This document shows, in pieces, positions 11,921-22,924 of a DNA stretch of 64,000 nt. The stretch is from Epithemia pelagica (taxonomy: Eukaryota; Bacillariophyta; Bacillariophyceae; Surirellales; Surirellaceae). Position numbers and translations under genes: made by a program. The stretch lies in NCBI GenBank assembly GCA_946965045.2, contig OX337241.1, positions 124,001-188,000 on the forward strand, given 5' to 3'. The notes under the pieces were generated by a model. That model was not told the DNA's origin. It searched no databases and was given only the letters and a program-made list of their open reading frames with translations. The first letter of the stretch is position 1. Every line of letters starts with the position of its first letter.

Positions 11921-12780
11921 TCGTTTGGTGTGGCGTTTGAGAATCGCAACTCTATCGTGTCGAATAGGAAACGCGATTTCAATTGGTTCGTTTTTCAGGA
12001 GAGCCAGAGATGAGAGATGGGGGTCTCTACCCAGACACTCTCTCTTTCTCGTTCTCTCAAAGAGATGCGATGATTGATATATATATATGGTGGCAATGGA
12101 TGGACACGACACAAGGATTTTGTGTATCTTTCTGGCCAGGCCACTTTTGGTCGCGCAAAAAGTGCATGCCATAAAAGTTCCATCGGAACTCGTTTCGGTA
12201 GAGTCTATGCATAGTTCAACCTACCGAATAGTATTGTACGAGTCGAGAAGAGGATGCAGAGTTTCGTCTTTATAGTAGTATCAGTTTCAAATCGCGGTGA
12301 GAACAGGAAAAACAATGGGGTGGGACCGCGTCTCCTTTTCGTGGTGAAGAATGGGAGGGGTGGATCCGTAGAATTGGTCCTGCTCGATCCGTAGGACTCT
12401 CCACAGGTCGCAAACACCAGAAAGGGAACCAAGAAAAGAGTGGTTCTTCTTCTCGTCTTGTGGTGGTGGTGGTTTTGCAGAACGCGTCGCCTGTTCACCA
12501 CATCTGTTGGACGACGCAGTGGATTCCATTCGGTTCACGTCCTTTGGGGGGCGTGTATTCACAGGGGGTCTCCCGCACACCATTGTCCATTGTGGTGGTG
12601 GCGGTGGCTGGGAGGACCATTCAAGTGTGCTGCCGCATCTGGTGGACCAAGGAGGAGATGGACGCACCAACACACACACACGATCCGTTTCGCGTGTGTG
12701 CGGGTTGATTTTGTTCTCTTTGCAACACACACACACAAACTGTCGTCGATTGTGGCTCTCCAATGTAGGGCCATTCCCGT
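11921..12780. other. Intergenic region with TATA-like tract
   Basis: A TATATATATA tract at about 12077-12087 lies about 160 bp upstream of the chosen start of the minus-strand SET gene and could belong to its promoter. Further on are AC-rich runs (about 12665-12740). Long frames in this part are antisense or composition artefacts. Confidence 0.4.
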
Positions 12781-13788
12781 CTACTCCTCCTCCAACGACG
12801 GCACGGGGATTCCCGCAGCACACCGTCTGGTCCAGTCGCGTCGTTGCGTGGGTGTCACGAGCGTTCCAAAATCGCCCAAGGCCCGTCTTAACTCGTGGAT
12901 CAAGGCGGGGACGACCAACGGGTTGGATTGGGTGGCGGCACACTCCTGGTGGTCCCCATGGTCATGCCGCCGCAAGGTTTGTTCCAAGCGCTGCCACAAC
13001 CGGTCTTGTTGTTGTTGGTGTGCGTTTGGTGATGACTGGATGATCCCACCCGAGTACTGTGGTTGCTGCTGGAGTGATTCTTCATGGGCCACAACGAGGG
13101 CGGCCAAGAGCAATCGATGAACGGTTCGGGGTGTACAATAGGGCAGGCTACTACCGGTGCCAGTATTGCTGCTGCGCGGCGTCATGACGCACGTGGCCCG
13201 ATCCAAATAGACCAAGGCCGACGTCAAGACATGAGATTGCCACGCGTCTCGATCATCGACCCGTGATGCTTGTGGTTGGTTGGCTTGATGGTCGTGCCAC
13301 AAACAATCCAAGACGGTTTGAACAAACTGTGGCAAGGGGGGACCGTACCGAACTGCGGTTCCACAATCCTCCTCTTCCACAACACGGAATGGTGTGGCAC
13401 AAAACAGAGATTCCTGTTGTTCTCGTGGTTCTTGAAGGACCACACCATGACCACCTCGAGGAACGTGCAACAACCGACGACGCTGTGGTGGAATCAACCA
13501 CTGCTGCTCCTGTTCCTCCAAGTTCGTTTCCGGAATAACCACTTGACAGGAGGATTCCAACTGTTGATTGAGGTGGGCCGTCCATTGGACGGCTCGGGCC
13601 ACTTGGTCACTCGTCACTACTACCAAACGTCCGTCTTCTTGTGGTTTGTCTTGTTGTGGTCGTCGTACAAAGGTTGTTGTTCTTGTTGTTGTTGGTGCAA
13701 AGGTTGTTGCCGCGACCGTGTGTATCATCATCAGGAAGATGAACCAACAGCAGGAGCAGCAACGGAGCCAACAATGGTGGTTCTTCAT
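12781..13788 (-). CDS. PHO80-like cyclin-domain protein with plastid-type presequence
   Basis: The first ATG in the frame is at 13788 and gives 335 residues. The N-terminus (MKNHHCWLRCCSCCWFIFLM and on) is a signal peptide followed by AATTFAPTT, an ASAFAP-like motif with Phe at the presumed cleavage site, then a Thr/Arg-rich transit-like stretch. The C-terminal half contains the cyclin signature of the PHO80 type: SALVYLDRAT near 188 and TPRTVHRLLLAALVVAHEES near 217, which correspond to the helix with Tyr-Leu-Asp-Arg and the NVHRLL helix of PHO80/PCL cyclins. A YSGG segment follows, similar to the usual YNN..Y region. Cyclin identity is a motif-level call. Plastid targeting of a cyclin is unusual and needs testing. 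Alternatively it is an ER or secreted protein. Confidence 0.5.
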   Translation of the reverse strand: MKNHHCWLRCCSCCWFIFLMMIHTVAATTFAPTTTRTTTFVRRPQQDKPQEDGRLVVVTSDQVARAVQWTAHLNQQLESSCQVVIPETNLEEQEQQWLIPPQRRRLLHVPRGGHGVVLQEPREQQESLFCATPFRVVEEEDCGTAVRYGPPLPQFVQTVLDCLWHDHQANQPQASRVDDRDAWQSHVLTSALVYLDRATCVMTPRSSNTGTGSSLPYCTPRTVHRLLLAALVVAHEESLQQQPQYSGGIIQSSPNAHQQQQDRLWQRLEQTLRRHDHGDHQECAATQSNPLVVPALIHELRRALGDFGTLVTPTQRRDWTRRCAAGIPVPSLEEE

Positions 13789-15545
13789 GATTCTGGTTTC
13801 GGGAACGATCCAAAGCGAACGTGACGAGGAAATGGTTGGTACGCAATGGCACAAGTTTCTGTTCTTCTTTTGGTGTGTGTTTCTCGTTATTTGTGGTCTC
13901 GATTCGTTTCCGAGTCCTCAGTCGTTCGTAGTAGTAGCAACGGAGTAGACGTGTTGGAGGCAAGTCTTGCTCCGCAGATGCGCGTGTGGTTGCGAGAGTC
14001 TCTGGAGACTCGTCTCTTTTTGTCGAGGACGACAGGAGACAGATGGACTCGAGGAGGATGATGGATGGAGGATCTACTACCAGCGTTGGATACACAATAC
14101 GCGAGTATATGGATGGTATGGTTTGTGTTGGTGATTGTTCTTTTTGTTTGGAGCAACCGATGGCGGCCTTGCGAAACACAAACAAGGCGAAGTGTTCCGT
14201 TTTTTTCCAGTGTTCTGCTGGGTCCCGCAAAGGTTCGGTCACGGGGGAAGTACTTCCAGAGCGGTCCTCGTTGAAACGAGAAAACCAAAATCTTCAAACA
14301 AAACGCTTCGGAACCGCTTTGTTGTACGGGGCGACGTCAGACCCACAGAGAACGCGACGAATCTCCGGCATTCCCCCACGACCCATCGTTGGCCATTGTC
14401 AACCTTCCATGACGGTACAACAATCGATTCTTGCACCAAACGCTCCCGACGGGGAACCACGTCATACACACAGAAGCTCTAGTTGATGGCGGGTTGTCAA
14501 GAGGAGGTAGCACTGTGTCAATGATATTGGACGGTAGCTTGACGACCATGACACACCCATCATCCTGTTGACATTATTTGACATTCCATCTTGACGCATT
14601 TTCGACATGCGACAACCACAACAAGGCATGGACTCTCTTCATGGCGGCCACAAACGAGACGATCGACAATACTATACTATTGGAACCATCCACACGAGAC
14701 GAGTGGAACGCGTGCGCAAATCGAACGCCGCTACTAGGTAGTTCATATGATTAGTTGCACTACTTGTATCGTGTCGAACAGGGAATGGAGGGGGTGATGA
14801 GTGATGAGAGACACACCATTGAGACAGAGAGAAGGTTCTAGAGGGGATCCAAACTACCTACTCCTATTCTGTGTTTTATTGATGTGATAGTGCGCCGGGA
14901 AGCAAGTACTCTTTTTCGTCCGTCCATCCTTCCATTCACGGTCCGTGATTCCTTCGGAGAACGCCTGACGGACCTACAGCGGACACACTGACTGGACGGG
15001 CTCGCAGTCCTTTCGTGCGACCTCGAGGGAGATCGTCATTAGCGAAAAAGAGACCATGGTCCAAATAATACAATCCGTGTATTATTCCACAAAAAGGAAC
15101 GCAACGAGGAGATGTTTACTACCACAAGACGACAAGTACTGTCAAGAGGTTCTCTTCTTCCATGCGGCGTTGGTTTGGCGAACAGGTCCGTCTATGTATT
15201 TCAAACAAGCAACGCGAGAAATGTGTAGATTTACAAGAACAACATCCGGATGGTTCTATTGGGTTGACGACGAGGTCTGAAAAACGCAAGAGTGTCGACC
15301 GAGCACGCTAGGGAGCACGGTGAAAGCAATTCCAGATTGGTGCAACAGACAAAAGACTCTCTCCGCCTCGCTCTAGTATCCTTATCGGCCTCTCTCCTGT
15401 ATCCTTCTCGTCGTCTGGTGGAACACAACAACAAGGTAGAGGTGGAACACAACAACAAGGTACTACCACAAGAAGCGGAGACCCAACGGCTCATACAAGA
15501 CGAAACCAACAAACTGGGCAAGCAAAAGAACAAGACTCGTGTACC
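13789..15545. other. Intergenic region, nothing convincing
   Basis: Several 70-210 codon frames overlap each other on both strands and have no recognisable content. Two copies of AGGTGGAACACAACAACA at about 15415-15460 form a short direct repeat just upstream of the proline-rich gene. Otherwise nothing is supported. Confidence 0.45.
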
Positions 15546-16073
15546 ATGATCGTGCGGGTGGGTGCCAATGGGCTCCTCCTTCGTCTTCGTCTTCTTGTCC
15601 TCGTCGTCGTCATGATGATGATGATGATACTGATTGGACCATCCGAGGGTCTCGAGGTAGCACGACGCTCTCCAACACCACGCCAAGTGGATGAGTCACA
15701 CCCCCTTGATCATCATTCGTTCACTGCCAATCAGACGACTCCCATCACAAATAACAAGAATGCCGACCAGAAACGACGGTTGAATGATCCTGGTCCTGCT
15801 TTTCCGCCCTCTCCTCCCTCTCCTCCTAACCCTAACCCTAATTTTACCTCTCCTCCCTCTTCTCCATCTCCTTATCCTCCCTCTCCATCTCCTCCCTCTC
15901 CTTATCCTCCCTCTCCATCTCCTCCCTCTCCTACTCCTCCCTCTCCTACTCCTCCCTCGGCTGCTCCTCCCGCGACGGGTATCATTTGGGTCAAGCCATG
16001 GTTTTATCCCATTTATGTGCCAACGCCCGTTTATGTTCCGACTCCCTATTATGTCATCATGGCACCGCCCTAA
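15546..16073 (+). CDS. Secreted proline-rich (SPP repeat) cell-wall-like protein
   Basis: A single-exon frame of 175 residues. The N-terminus has a hydrophobic Leu/Val/Met-rich stretch (RLRLLVLVVVMMMMMILIGP) after a short basic region and ending near Gly-Leu-Glu, fitting a signal peptide or anchor. Residues of about 85-145 are a repeated Pro-Ser module (SPSPPSPYPPSPSPPSP) like hydroxyproline-rich glycoproteins, pherophorins or extensins. The tail is Tyr/Pro/Val-rich (PTPVYVPTPYYVIMAPP). The expected role is extracellular matrix or frustule-associated, inferred from composition. The repeat includes PNPNPN encoded by a telomere-like CCTAAC run. Confidence 0.65.
   Translation: MIVRVGANGLLLRLRLLVLVVVMMMMMILIGPSEGLEVARRSPTPRQVDESHPLDHHSFTANQTTPITNNKNADQKRRLNDPGPAFPPSPPSPPNPNPNFTSPPSSPSPYPPSPSPPSPYPPSPSPPSPTPPSPTPPSAAPPATGIIWVKPWFYPIYVPTPVYVPTPYYVIMAPP
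15825..15841 (+). repeat. Telomere-like CCTAAC repeat inside a coding region
   Basis: CCTAACCCTAACCCTAA is nearly three units of the complement of TTAGGG. It is in frame within the proline-rich protein and encodes Pro-Asn repeats. Chance in a proline-rich context is likely; an interstitial telomere seed is the alternative. Confidence 0.7.
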
Positions 16074-18261
16074 ATTAAATAAAAAGGAACAAACACACCA
16101 CACCACAACACCCTCCGCGGCGGTCAAGTCAGTTGCTTTGGGTGTTGCGTTTCCTTCCGACAAAACCCCAGCGACAATGAATACTAGTAGTATTCCACTT
16201 CTTCAGCCTCTCCCTTGGAGTATACCATTGTGTGATTGTCCAACGGAACCCAACCTCATGATATCGAGTACTACTATTAGTCATGCTGCTGGATCGATTG
16301 TCCAATCTTCTGTGTGCTACTTCTTCTAGTATATAGGTAAGTAAAGTCGATGGACGGCCAACGCGCTACTTTATGGTTCCACAAAAATCCCGGCAGAGGT
16401 ACAACACTCTCGTTCGTGGTTGGCGTTTGACACGTTCCGTTCCTCTACACTACTGCCAAAGAATACTAAAATGTCACAAGATGAAACCAAAGAGAGCCAA
16501 GCGGATGATTTCGGGAAGGGCACGGCGAGGCGCTACCTTGGTGGTATACCGGAGGAACCCGTGGACGACGAAACGGAGGATTATTCGCGAGCACCCGCTT
16601 GTCGGAGGACGGGCCTTGGTTTCCCCATGCCGCAACTTGAGTATCCAAAGCGACATGGCAATGGCACCCATGCAAAAGAGGTGTGTGCCCTCACGTAGAG
16701 GCGTAAAAGAGTTTGAGGAACAGGATGACACGTCTCTTTTGGTCCACCGCACGGCGAGGCTGTCGTTGATTTCGTCGCCCGTGGTTGGTGCAATGTACCA
16801 TGCCACCACACGCCAGGCAGCGCTCCATGGGGAAAGCGCTCCATACCGAAACTGTTTCCAAAGAGACCCACCACCTTTTGCCCGCAACCGGCAAGACGTT
16901 CCAGTGCGACAATATGTGGTGGTACGTTGCTTCCGCAGTCTTTGGTCGGGCCTCATTCGAGCCATTCCTCGAGGGAGCGAGGATCCGCCTTTTTGTACAA
17001 CGCCGCACGACGCAAGAACCAAAGAAAACGACGACGATTGGCCTCATCGGATGGAATCCTTGTCCGTTCCACCGTGTTTCAGTTGCTTCGCCAAAGCACT
17101 GTGGTTTCAGGTCCACAGTGTGGGGTGATGATTCTATACCTTGCATGACACAATGGAGCAAGCCAAGAATTGGGATAAAAGTCCATAGTACGCCGCGTCG
17201 GGGCTACACAACTGGGAGATACAGTGGCCATTCCGGACCCAATGCCACCTAGTAGCTTTCCAATCATACATCCACTGGACGCACGAACATTAGAGTTTCC
17301 ATTGCTGGGAGACGCCAAACCGATCCATGTACAACACAACAGTTGGAACAAGATGGGTTGGATGGTGTTGTTTCTGTTCTGGTGAACGACGACGACGACG
17401 ACGACGACGACAACCACAAGAGCTGGGTCTCGGCCCTCTCGGCCGGAACGCTTTTCTTGCCGTAGTAACGCACGAACGAAATGGTGCAGGAAATGCGTAT
17501 GTCTTTTCTTCAGGTCAACGTCCTAGTGAGTAGGACCAGTATTGTAGTTTGCTCGTTTGTCGATCGGATGGAACGTGGCCTGAAAACTGCTCTAGACAAA
17601 GAGATTATGAATCATGGCAACGTTGCACAGGCTTGTTTTCCCATGCTCCCCAACTAATAAAACAGTCGACAGCAAGGGCACACATTATGGAGGATCCTAC
17701 ATACCTCTCCTAAGTAGTATAACCAATCGACCATTGGCAAGTTTGAGATCTTCCTGTGAGACTTGGATGTGAGATTGGGGTTGTCAGAATTGTTCGCATC
17801 GCCGGCCAATGCATTGGCGGGCGTGAAATACTTAAGGGAAACGATATCAATCTTCCGAATGCCGTTTGCGAATGCGAAGGCTTCGCAAATGCACCTCTGT
17901 TTGTTCTTCTTTTTCTCGCGTCCACAAAATCCCCCACATCGAACAAACAGCTGCTTTTTGCTTCCTGATGGACACACCACAAAAATCTTTTTCGCTCCTG
18001 TATTTTCTTTTTCTTTTTTCTCTTGTTTTGTTGCGCCATCTCACAAAACGTTGTCTCTCTTTCTATATCCAAACAAAAGAAACTCTAGATCCATCAAGGC
18101 AAGAGAGTCGAGAAAGGAGGAAGAGACACAAAAGAGGAACAAGAGAAAGCCAAAAAAGAAACTGCTTGAGGAGGAGCGAACCAAAGCAAGCACGCAAGCA
18201 ACCAACAAAACATTGTACCACAGTCGATTCCTTCTCTATTCGTGTGTGTGTGTTTTTCCCA
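16074..18261. other. Intergenic region with weak ORFs
   Basis: A frame from an ATG at 16471 to 16698 (+) encodes an acidic 75-residue peptide (MSQDETKESQADD start). Longer frames overlap in other registers to about 17250. No pair of frames joins through clear splice sites and no domain is recognisable, so a decayed or multi-exon gene here is possible but unproven. A (GAC)n run at 17386-17409 and the long leader of the downstream gene (17866-18261, frame open, A-rich) complete the stretch. Confidence 0.35.
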
Positions 18262-20328
18262 ATGAGTGCTCCTTGTCCACTCGCACCAGACTCTTGGTAC
18301 CACCACCACCACCACAACAACAATATCAAGACGACCCGTAGTCTCTTGTCGTCCTCTTCCTTGTCTCTGGCAGCAGCAATGGATCCATCACTTGTTCTTT
18401 CCTCCTCCTCCTCCTCCTCGTGGCTTCTCGATCCGCAGTTGCTTTGGACCCATTCGTCTTGCAACCACAAGAACAAGTCACTGTCCGTTTCGAAAAAACT
18501 CCTTCGACTTGGACTGGCCACCCCAACCACCACGACTCGTCCCACACAACATGTCTTTTTACAGCAACAACCATTTGGGTCCAATCATCATCCCAACAAC
18601 AACAACCGTGTCAGGATGACGCCGCAGCAGCAGTGTCTTCCAAACAAGAGAAGGACTAGGAGGAGTGCACCACTATTACAATGTCCACGCACCATCACAA
18701 GTCGGCAGCAACGAACCACTTTTACAAGAGTTCAGGATGAAACCACCACTACCACCACCCGAAATCACCACCACCAACAACACAACGTCACCACCACCAC
18801 AACCACTCGCCCCTGGTGTCATGACGCAACCAAAACAACCTCCCGCAATAATACTACGAGGGACTTGGTGGCATCCTCCTTGGCCCCACCAGAACTATCC
18901 TCACTACAACCACAACAACAACAACAACCTTTACCACCAGAGCAACAAAGAGGAAACCAGCAACAGCAGCCACCCTCGACGACACGTACTATTCGTAGTA
19001 AACCCCCTGCAACAACACCCATGCCGTGTGCCATCACCACAACAACACCAAGAAGAAGAAGAAAAGGGCTCAAAACAGCACAGGAAATTCGACGGCAATT
19101 CTTGGCTCGATTGGGAATCCTGCAGCAGCAGCCTAGCACTCTTGGCAACCAGAACCACCACAACCGTACCAGTGCTACGAATACGACTACCACCCACCAA
19201 CGATCAGCACCTTTTCAACGACAACGACCACCGTCAGTATCATCATTGTCGTCCTCGTATCAACAAGCACTCCAGGGGGAGGATCCTCCGGATCATGATG
19301 GTGGTGGTCAAGACGTATTGCTGATACATGACGAGGATGCGGATCGGGTGGTGAATGTTGGTTCTGTACCAACAATACTACTACAAGAACAAGACACGCA
19401 TACTACGGGGAATCACAGGATCAAAGATACTCCAGGTAACCACCGTAACAAGAACAACAAGAGCGAGAACCACCATTGTCCTCCACAACAACAAGAACAA
19501 CAACCAAAGCACGGAGGACCGTGTCATTCCAGCACCACTAGTACCACCAAAAGGAATCCTATGAGAACCAGCAAGACTTTGGATGACAAACGGGGAACCT
19601 CCCCCGTCTCGGTCCGCGAGTATCCTCCTCCTTCGACTAGGGTTCTTCTTACGGACAGCCACAACAAAAACAAGAATTACCAGCAGGGGGATGCTGTTTG
19701 TGATGATCCTATGGATGGACCGGACCACACGACGACAAGGACAACCAAGCACTGTGCTGTTACTACGACTCGGTGCAGTGTCCAAAAGAACAACAACAAC
19801 AAGAACCACAAGAAGCATGTTTCCTTTTATCCCCATGTCACGGTCCATGTCATTCCCCATTATCAATCCTATTCGCGTCGCATGCACCATCTCTTGTGGA
19901 CCTCCAGTCGCGAATCACGCATTGAGGCGGCTCGCAATTGTTTGGAATTTGCCGCCGATCAGTGGGATTGGCGTCAAGCGGCCAATGATGAAGATTACCG
20001 ATTTTGTCGTGGTCAATGGCTGCATCCCATTCATTTTGTCGTGGCGGCCGGACACCATCATGCTACAGACAGCAACCACAACACTTATTCTCATTCTCCG
20101 TATTCTAGTGAGTACAGCTCTCCCTGCAGCTGGAGACAACAAAGAACAAGAAGACGAAGCACTTACTGTACAAAGAGCATCCATGGTCGAGGAGCGTCTC
20201 CAGCCGTTGTTACGGCGGCTATTGGGAATGACACAGCATCCAGTAGTCCACCTACTACTTCCAAGACGTTAACGACCACTGCATCGTGTCCTACAGCAGC
20301 AGGGTTGCGCAACCTTCGACGAGCCTAA
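18262..20328 (+). CDS. Low-complexity protein with conserved VSF..QLW-type C-terminal module
   Basis: I chose the ATG at 18262 (MSAPCPLAP), giving about 688 residues. The frame is open 396 bp further upstream, but that part reads as a leader. Most of the protein is Thr/Gln/His/Asn low complexity. A basic helical patch (RRRRKGLKTAQEIRRQFLAR) sits mid-protein. Near the C-terminus is an ordered module: KKHVSFYPHVTVHVIPHYQS, then RMHHLLWTSSRESRIEAARN, then DWRQAANDEDYRF and GQWLHPIHFV. From memory this Val-x-Phe/Trp/DWR/HP pattern recurs in many stramenopile proteins of unknown function. KHVSF also fits the RVxF docking motif for protein phosphatase 1. A regulatory PP1 partner is an inference. 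Confidence 0.6.
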   Translation: MSAPCPLAPDSWYHHHHHNNNIKTTRSLLSSSSLSLAAAMDPSLVLSSSSSSSWLLDPQLLWTHSSCNHKNKSLSVSKKLLRLGLATPTTTTRPTQHVFLQQQPFGSNHHPNNNNRVRMTPQQQCLPNKRRTRRSAPLLQCPRTITSRQQRTTFTRVQDETTTTTTRNHHHQQHNVTTTTTTRPWCHDATKTTSRNNTTRDLVASSLAPPELSSLQPQQQQQPLPPEQQRGNQQQQPPSTTRTIRSKPPATTPMPCAITTTTPRRRRKGLKTAQEIRRQFLARLGILQQQPSTLGNQNHHNRTSATNTTTTHQRSAPFQRQRPPSVSSLSSSYQQALQGEDPPDHDGGGQDVLLIHDEDADRVVNVGSVPTILLQEQDTHTTGNHRIKDTPGNHRNKNNKSENHHCPPQQQEQQPKHGGPCHSSTTSTTKRNPMRTSKTLDDKRGTSPVSVREYPPPSTRVLLTDSHNKNKNYQQGDAVCDDPMDGPDHTTTRTTKHCAVTTTRCSVQKNNNNKNHKKHVSFYPHVTVHVIPHYQSYSRRMHHLLWTSSRESRIEAARNCLEFAADQWDWRQAANDEDYRFCRGQWLHPIHFVVAAGHHHATDSNHNTYSHSPYSSEYSSPCSWRQQRTRRRSTYCTKSIHGRGASPAVVTAAIGNDTASSSPPTTSKTLTTTASCPTAAGLRNLRRA

Positions 20329-20645
20329 TAGGCAATCTGGGGAAAACCGGTTCGAGCCAATCGGTTTCGTTGCATAGATATATACATCGTACATAGACAA
20401 CTATATAAAAATAAATCAATGGGACTACTTCATGGTGTTTTTTTAATCGTTCGTATCGGCACTTCCCCTTGTAGTCTCTTTTGGTGGTACCCATCCTCTC
20501 TGTCGGGAGTGAGTGAAAAGTCGAATTGCTGTTGGTACAATAGCCTCGCGACATACCGTTATTGATTGCTCTCAAACTGTTTGTGGTAAAAATATCATCT
20601 TCTTGTTTCTGTGGTTGTGGAACACTTCGTTTTGGATATAGAAGC
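20329..20645. other. Convergent intergenic region
   Basis: This 317-bp gap separates the 3' ends of two convergent genes. ATATATACATCG and ATATAAAAATAAA tracts near 20377-20415 may be polyadenylation-type sequence. No gene is seen. Confidence 0.4.
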
Positions 20646-22233
20646 TTAGGTCGATTGTGGCACAGAAGAAGAAGAAGAAGATTCGGCCACTACAGGGGTA
20701 GCGGACTCCAAGGACGACTCGGTCGTATTGGTGGTGGTGGTGGTCGTCGTCGTGGCATTGGTTCCATCCTCTTCTTCTTCACTACTACTACTGGACGCAA
20801 ACGCTGCTTGTTGCACTTGCAAAATGGCATCTTGCAGCAATTGGCGTTGTCGTTCGTAAATGGCTTGTTCATTTTCCGCCCGTTGTCGAAATTCTTGTTC
20901 CAATCGAGCATCATTGGCCACCTTTTCTTGTTCCAACAGGGCAATCAATTCCATTACCTTGGCCACGGGTTCCAATTCGGCATTTTTCTCCAAGATTTGC
21001 GCATTCCAATCGCCCGACAATTGTTGTTGAAATCGCGACGACGAGGATGCATCCGCGGACGAGTCGGCACCCATGAGGTCATTCTCATTATCCATGAGCG
21101 TATACTTGTCAAAATCGGCATTGATTTGCGCCAATTCTTCCGGTGTATATTCTTGTTGTTGTTGTTGTGGTTGGGACAGGGATGGTTCGGTTGATTCGGG
21201 CATACCATTCACAAAGGGATCGTCCGTCACCTTGCCTTCTTGTGCAGTTGTCGGCAGGACGGCTGGTGCTTCCAATTCGTCGGGATTTTCGGTTGCTGCG
21301 GGAGCGACTCGTTTGACGCGACGTCGAATTTTGCGTTTCGGTGCCGTCGTGGAATCCTCGTCCGTCGTGGCAGTGGCAGTTGCGGCGGCCGCCGTGGCAG
21401 TCGTTGCAGCTGCCGCAGCAGCAGTTGTTTCGGGCACGGATTCGGCCGTTGGTTCGAGATTGGTATTGATGGATCGTCGAAAGGAAAAGGCATCGTTCAA
21501 TTCTTGTTGCGCCTTGCGCAATTCTTGCAATTGCAATTGACTTTCCATGTTATTTTCAAACGAGGTGGTCAAATCGGTGCCCAAGGTTCGAATGTTTTGA
21601 ATAAATTTGCCAATTTCCTTGACCAACTTGTACAAGTCACTCGGTCCCAAAACAAAGTATCCCACCAACAAAATAGTGGCCTATACATCAACAAAGCACA
21701 TAGAAAGAGAGTGACATAGAAAGAAGAAGTGAACCAATCCAAATCATCGTAGGTAGGCAATATTCAAAGAACAAGTAGTTGCAGTATAGAAATGCAGCAA
21801 CAACATCAACATGTCGGAAAAAGAAACGAGAAACGACAAGAAGCACACACAAAAAGGTTTGGAGTGAGTCCTCCCAGTCTTTTTTTTTTCTCGCTCCAGA
21901 GAGAACTAGTTTCTCGCCACGACGTACCACTTCGGGTGTTCCCACTCCCAAGACACCTCCATCGGATCCCATAAACATGTGCAACGATGTTGTTGTAGTA
22001 GACAAGGAACCTCGTGGTGAACATGGAGCAGTTGCTGTTGTTTTCGTGGTGGTTGTTTCGTAGTTGTCCAAGGGCAACCGATTCGTTCGTGTGGTGGAAA
22101 CCGAGGAGGAGGGAATGACAAAGGCAGATGTTGCTGTCATGGTCAACATCATCATTATCACGAGGAGAGTCTTTGTAACCAGCAGCACGTGCCGTCTAGA
22201 GTGGTGTCGTGAAGCACGAACCGAGTCAATCAT
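20646..22233 (-). CDS. tatB: Plastid TatB (Hcf106)-like thylakoid Tat translocase subunit
   Basis: Two exons join at complement(21928-22233) and complement(20646-21680). The 247-bp intron begins GTACGT and ends TATAG, phase 0, giving 446 residues. Exon 1 encodes a signal peptide (LLVTKTLLVIMMMLTMTAT) ending in SAFVIP, the ASAFAP motif, then a Thr-rich transit stretch. The junction rebuilds the Tat core: GVGTPEV from exon 1 continues as ATILLVGYFVLGPSDLYKLV in exon 2, i.e. one membrane helix, the FGP-like hinge LGP and the amphipathic helix. IRTLGTDLTTSFENNMESQL after it resembles TatB more than TatA. A long Ala/Thr/Glu/Gln-rich stromal tail with coiled-coil-like segments follows. The role is twin-arginine export into the thylakoid. 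An upstream in-frame ATG at 22314 would add 27 residues before the signal peptide, so I prefer 22233. Confidence 0.85.
21681..21927 (-). other. Intron of the TatB-like gene
   Basis: Donor GTACGT and acceptor TGTATAG on the minus strand. Removing it joins PEV to ATILLV in frame and reconstructs an uninterrupted Tat membrane helix, which strongly supports the boundaries. Confidence 0.85.
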
Positions 22234-22914
22234 GTTGTTGTTGTTGATCTTTGGTGGTGACAAGTGGTGTTGCTGATGTTGTTGAGCAATCCGTTGAAAG
22301 CGTGCCACCGTCATTCTATTTCAATTTGTCGATGCTTTGGATTGATCGTTTGGCAAACAAAGGAGCGTTCAATCCAGGAAAACAAGGCAACGAAAAGCTA
22401 GAGAGAGTGGATGGATGGATCGTTGTGTCAACAATTGGAGATGAGCGAGACCAGGATTGGACTGAGGAACACTGCAACCAAGATGAAGAAGAGACACAAA
22501 AGAAGGACGGACGATTACCACAGAGCCGCACCAAGAAAGAAGAGAGTTGCTGGTGCCATTGTGATGGATGCGTCGGTCGTCGGATCGTCGTCGCTTCCGC
22601 GTGGAAGTAATGTAGTCGCTCTTAAATCGCCAGATCGCTCCTGTGACCAGTCACGAGCGGGACTAGAGCCTACGTCAGCGACAGGCGATTGCGGTCTGCT
22701 CGGGACTCGGGATACAATACTCATTGCTACCCATGGATCAAGTTCAATCATTTTTCTCAAGCATAGCCATGGTCCTACTCCTACGACAATTCCAGATGTA
22801 TCAGTCTCCTATCCATCAAAACCGAAACCTATACTCAACATTCTTCAAAGCACTCGGAGGGGCAGTCCCATAAGGACCAACAAGAACATGGTGGTAACTT
22901 CAATTAGATTCAAC
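22234..22914. other. Intergenic region holding one half of a segmental duplication
   Basis: From about 22545 to 22640 the sequence matches 24975-25065: both hold TGCCATTGTGA, then GCTTCCGCGTGGAAG and GTCGCTCTTA. This is the 3'-flank block shared by the decayed and the better EF-hand genes, showing that the flanks were duplicated along with the gene. A further GTCGCTCTTAAA copy is at about 28134. Confidence 0.55.
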
Positions 22915-22924
22915 ATCGATCCTG

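Noticed and set aside
13607-14297. Two long minus-strand frames upstream of the cyclin-like gene
   Set aside because: They overlap each other and the cyclin gene's signal peptide in other registers, without ordered content.
20345-20375. Possible tRNA T-arm (GGTTCGAGCC)
   Set aside because: The surrounding bases form only a small AACCG/CGGTT palindrome, not a cloverleaf.
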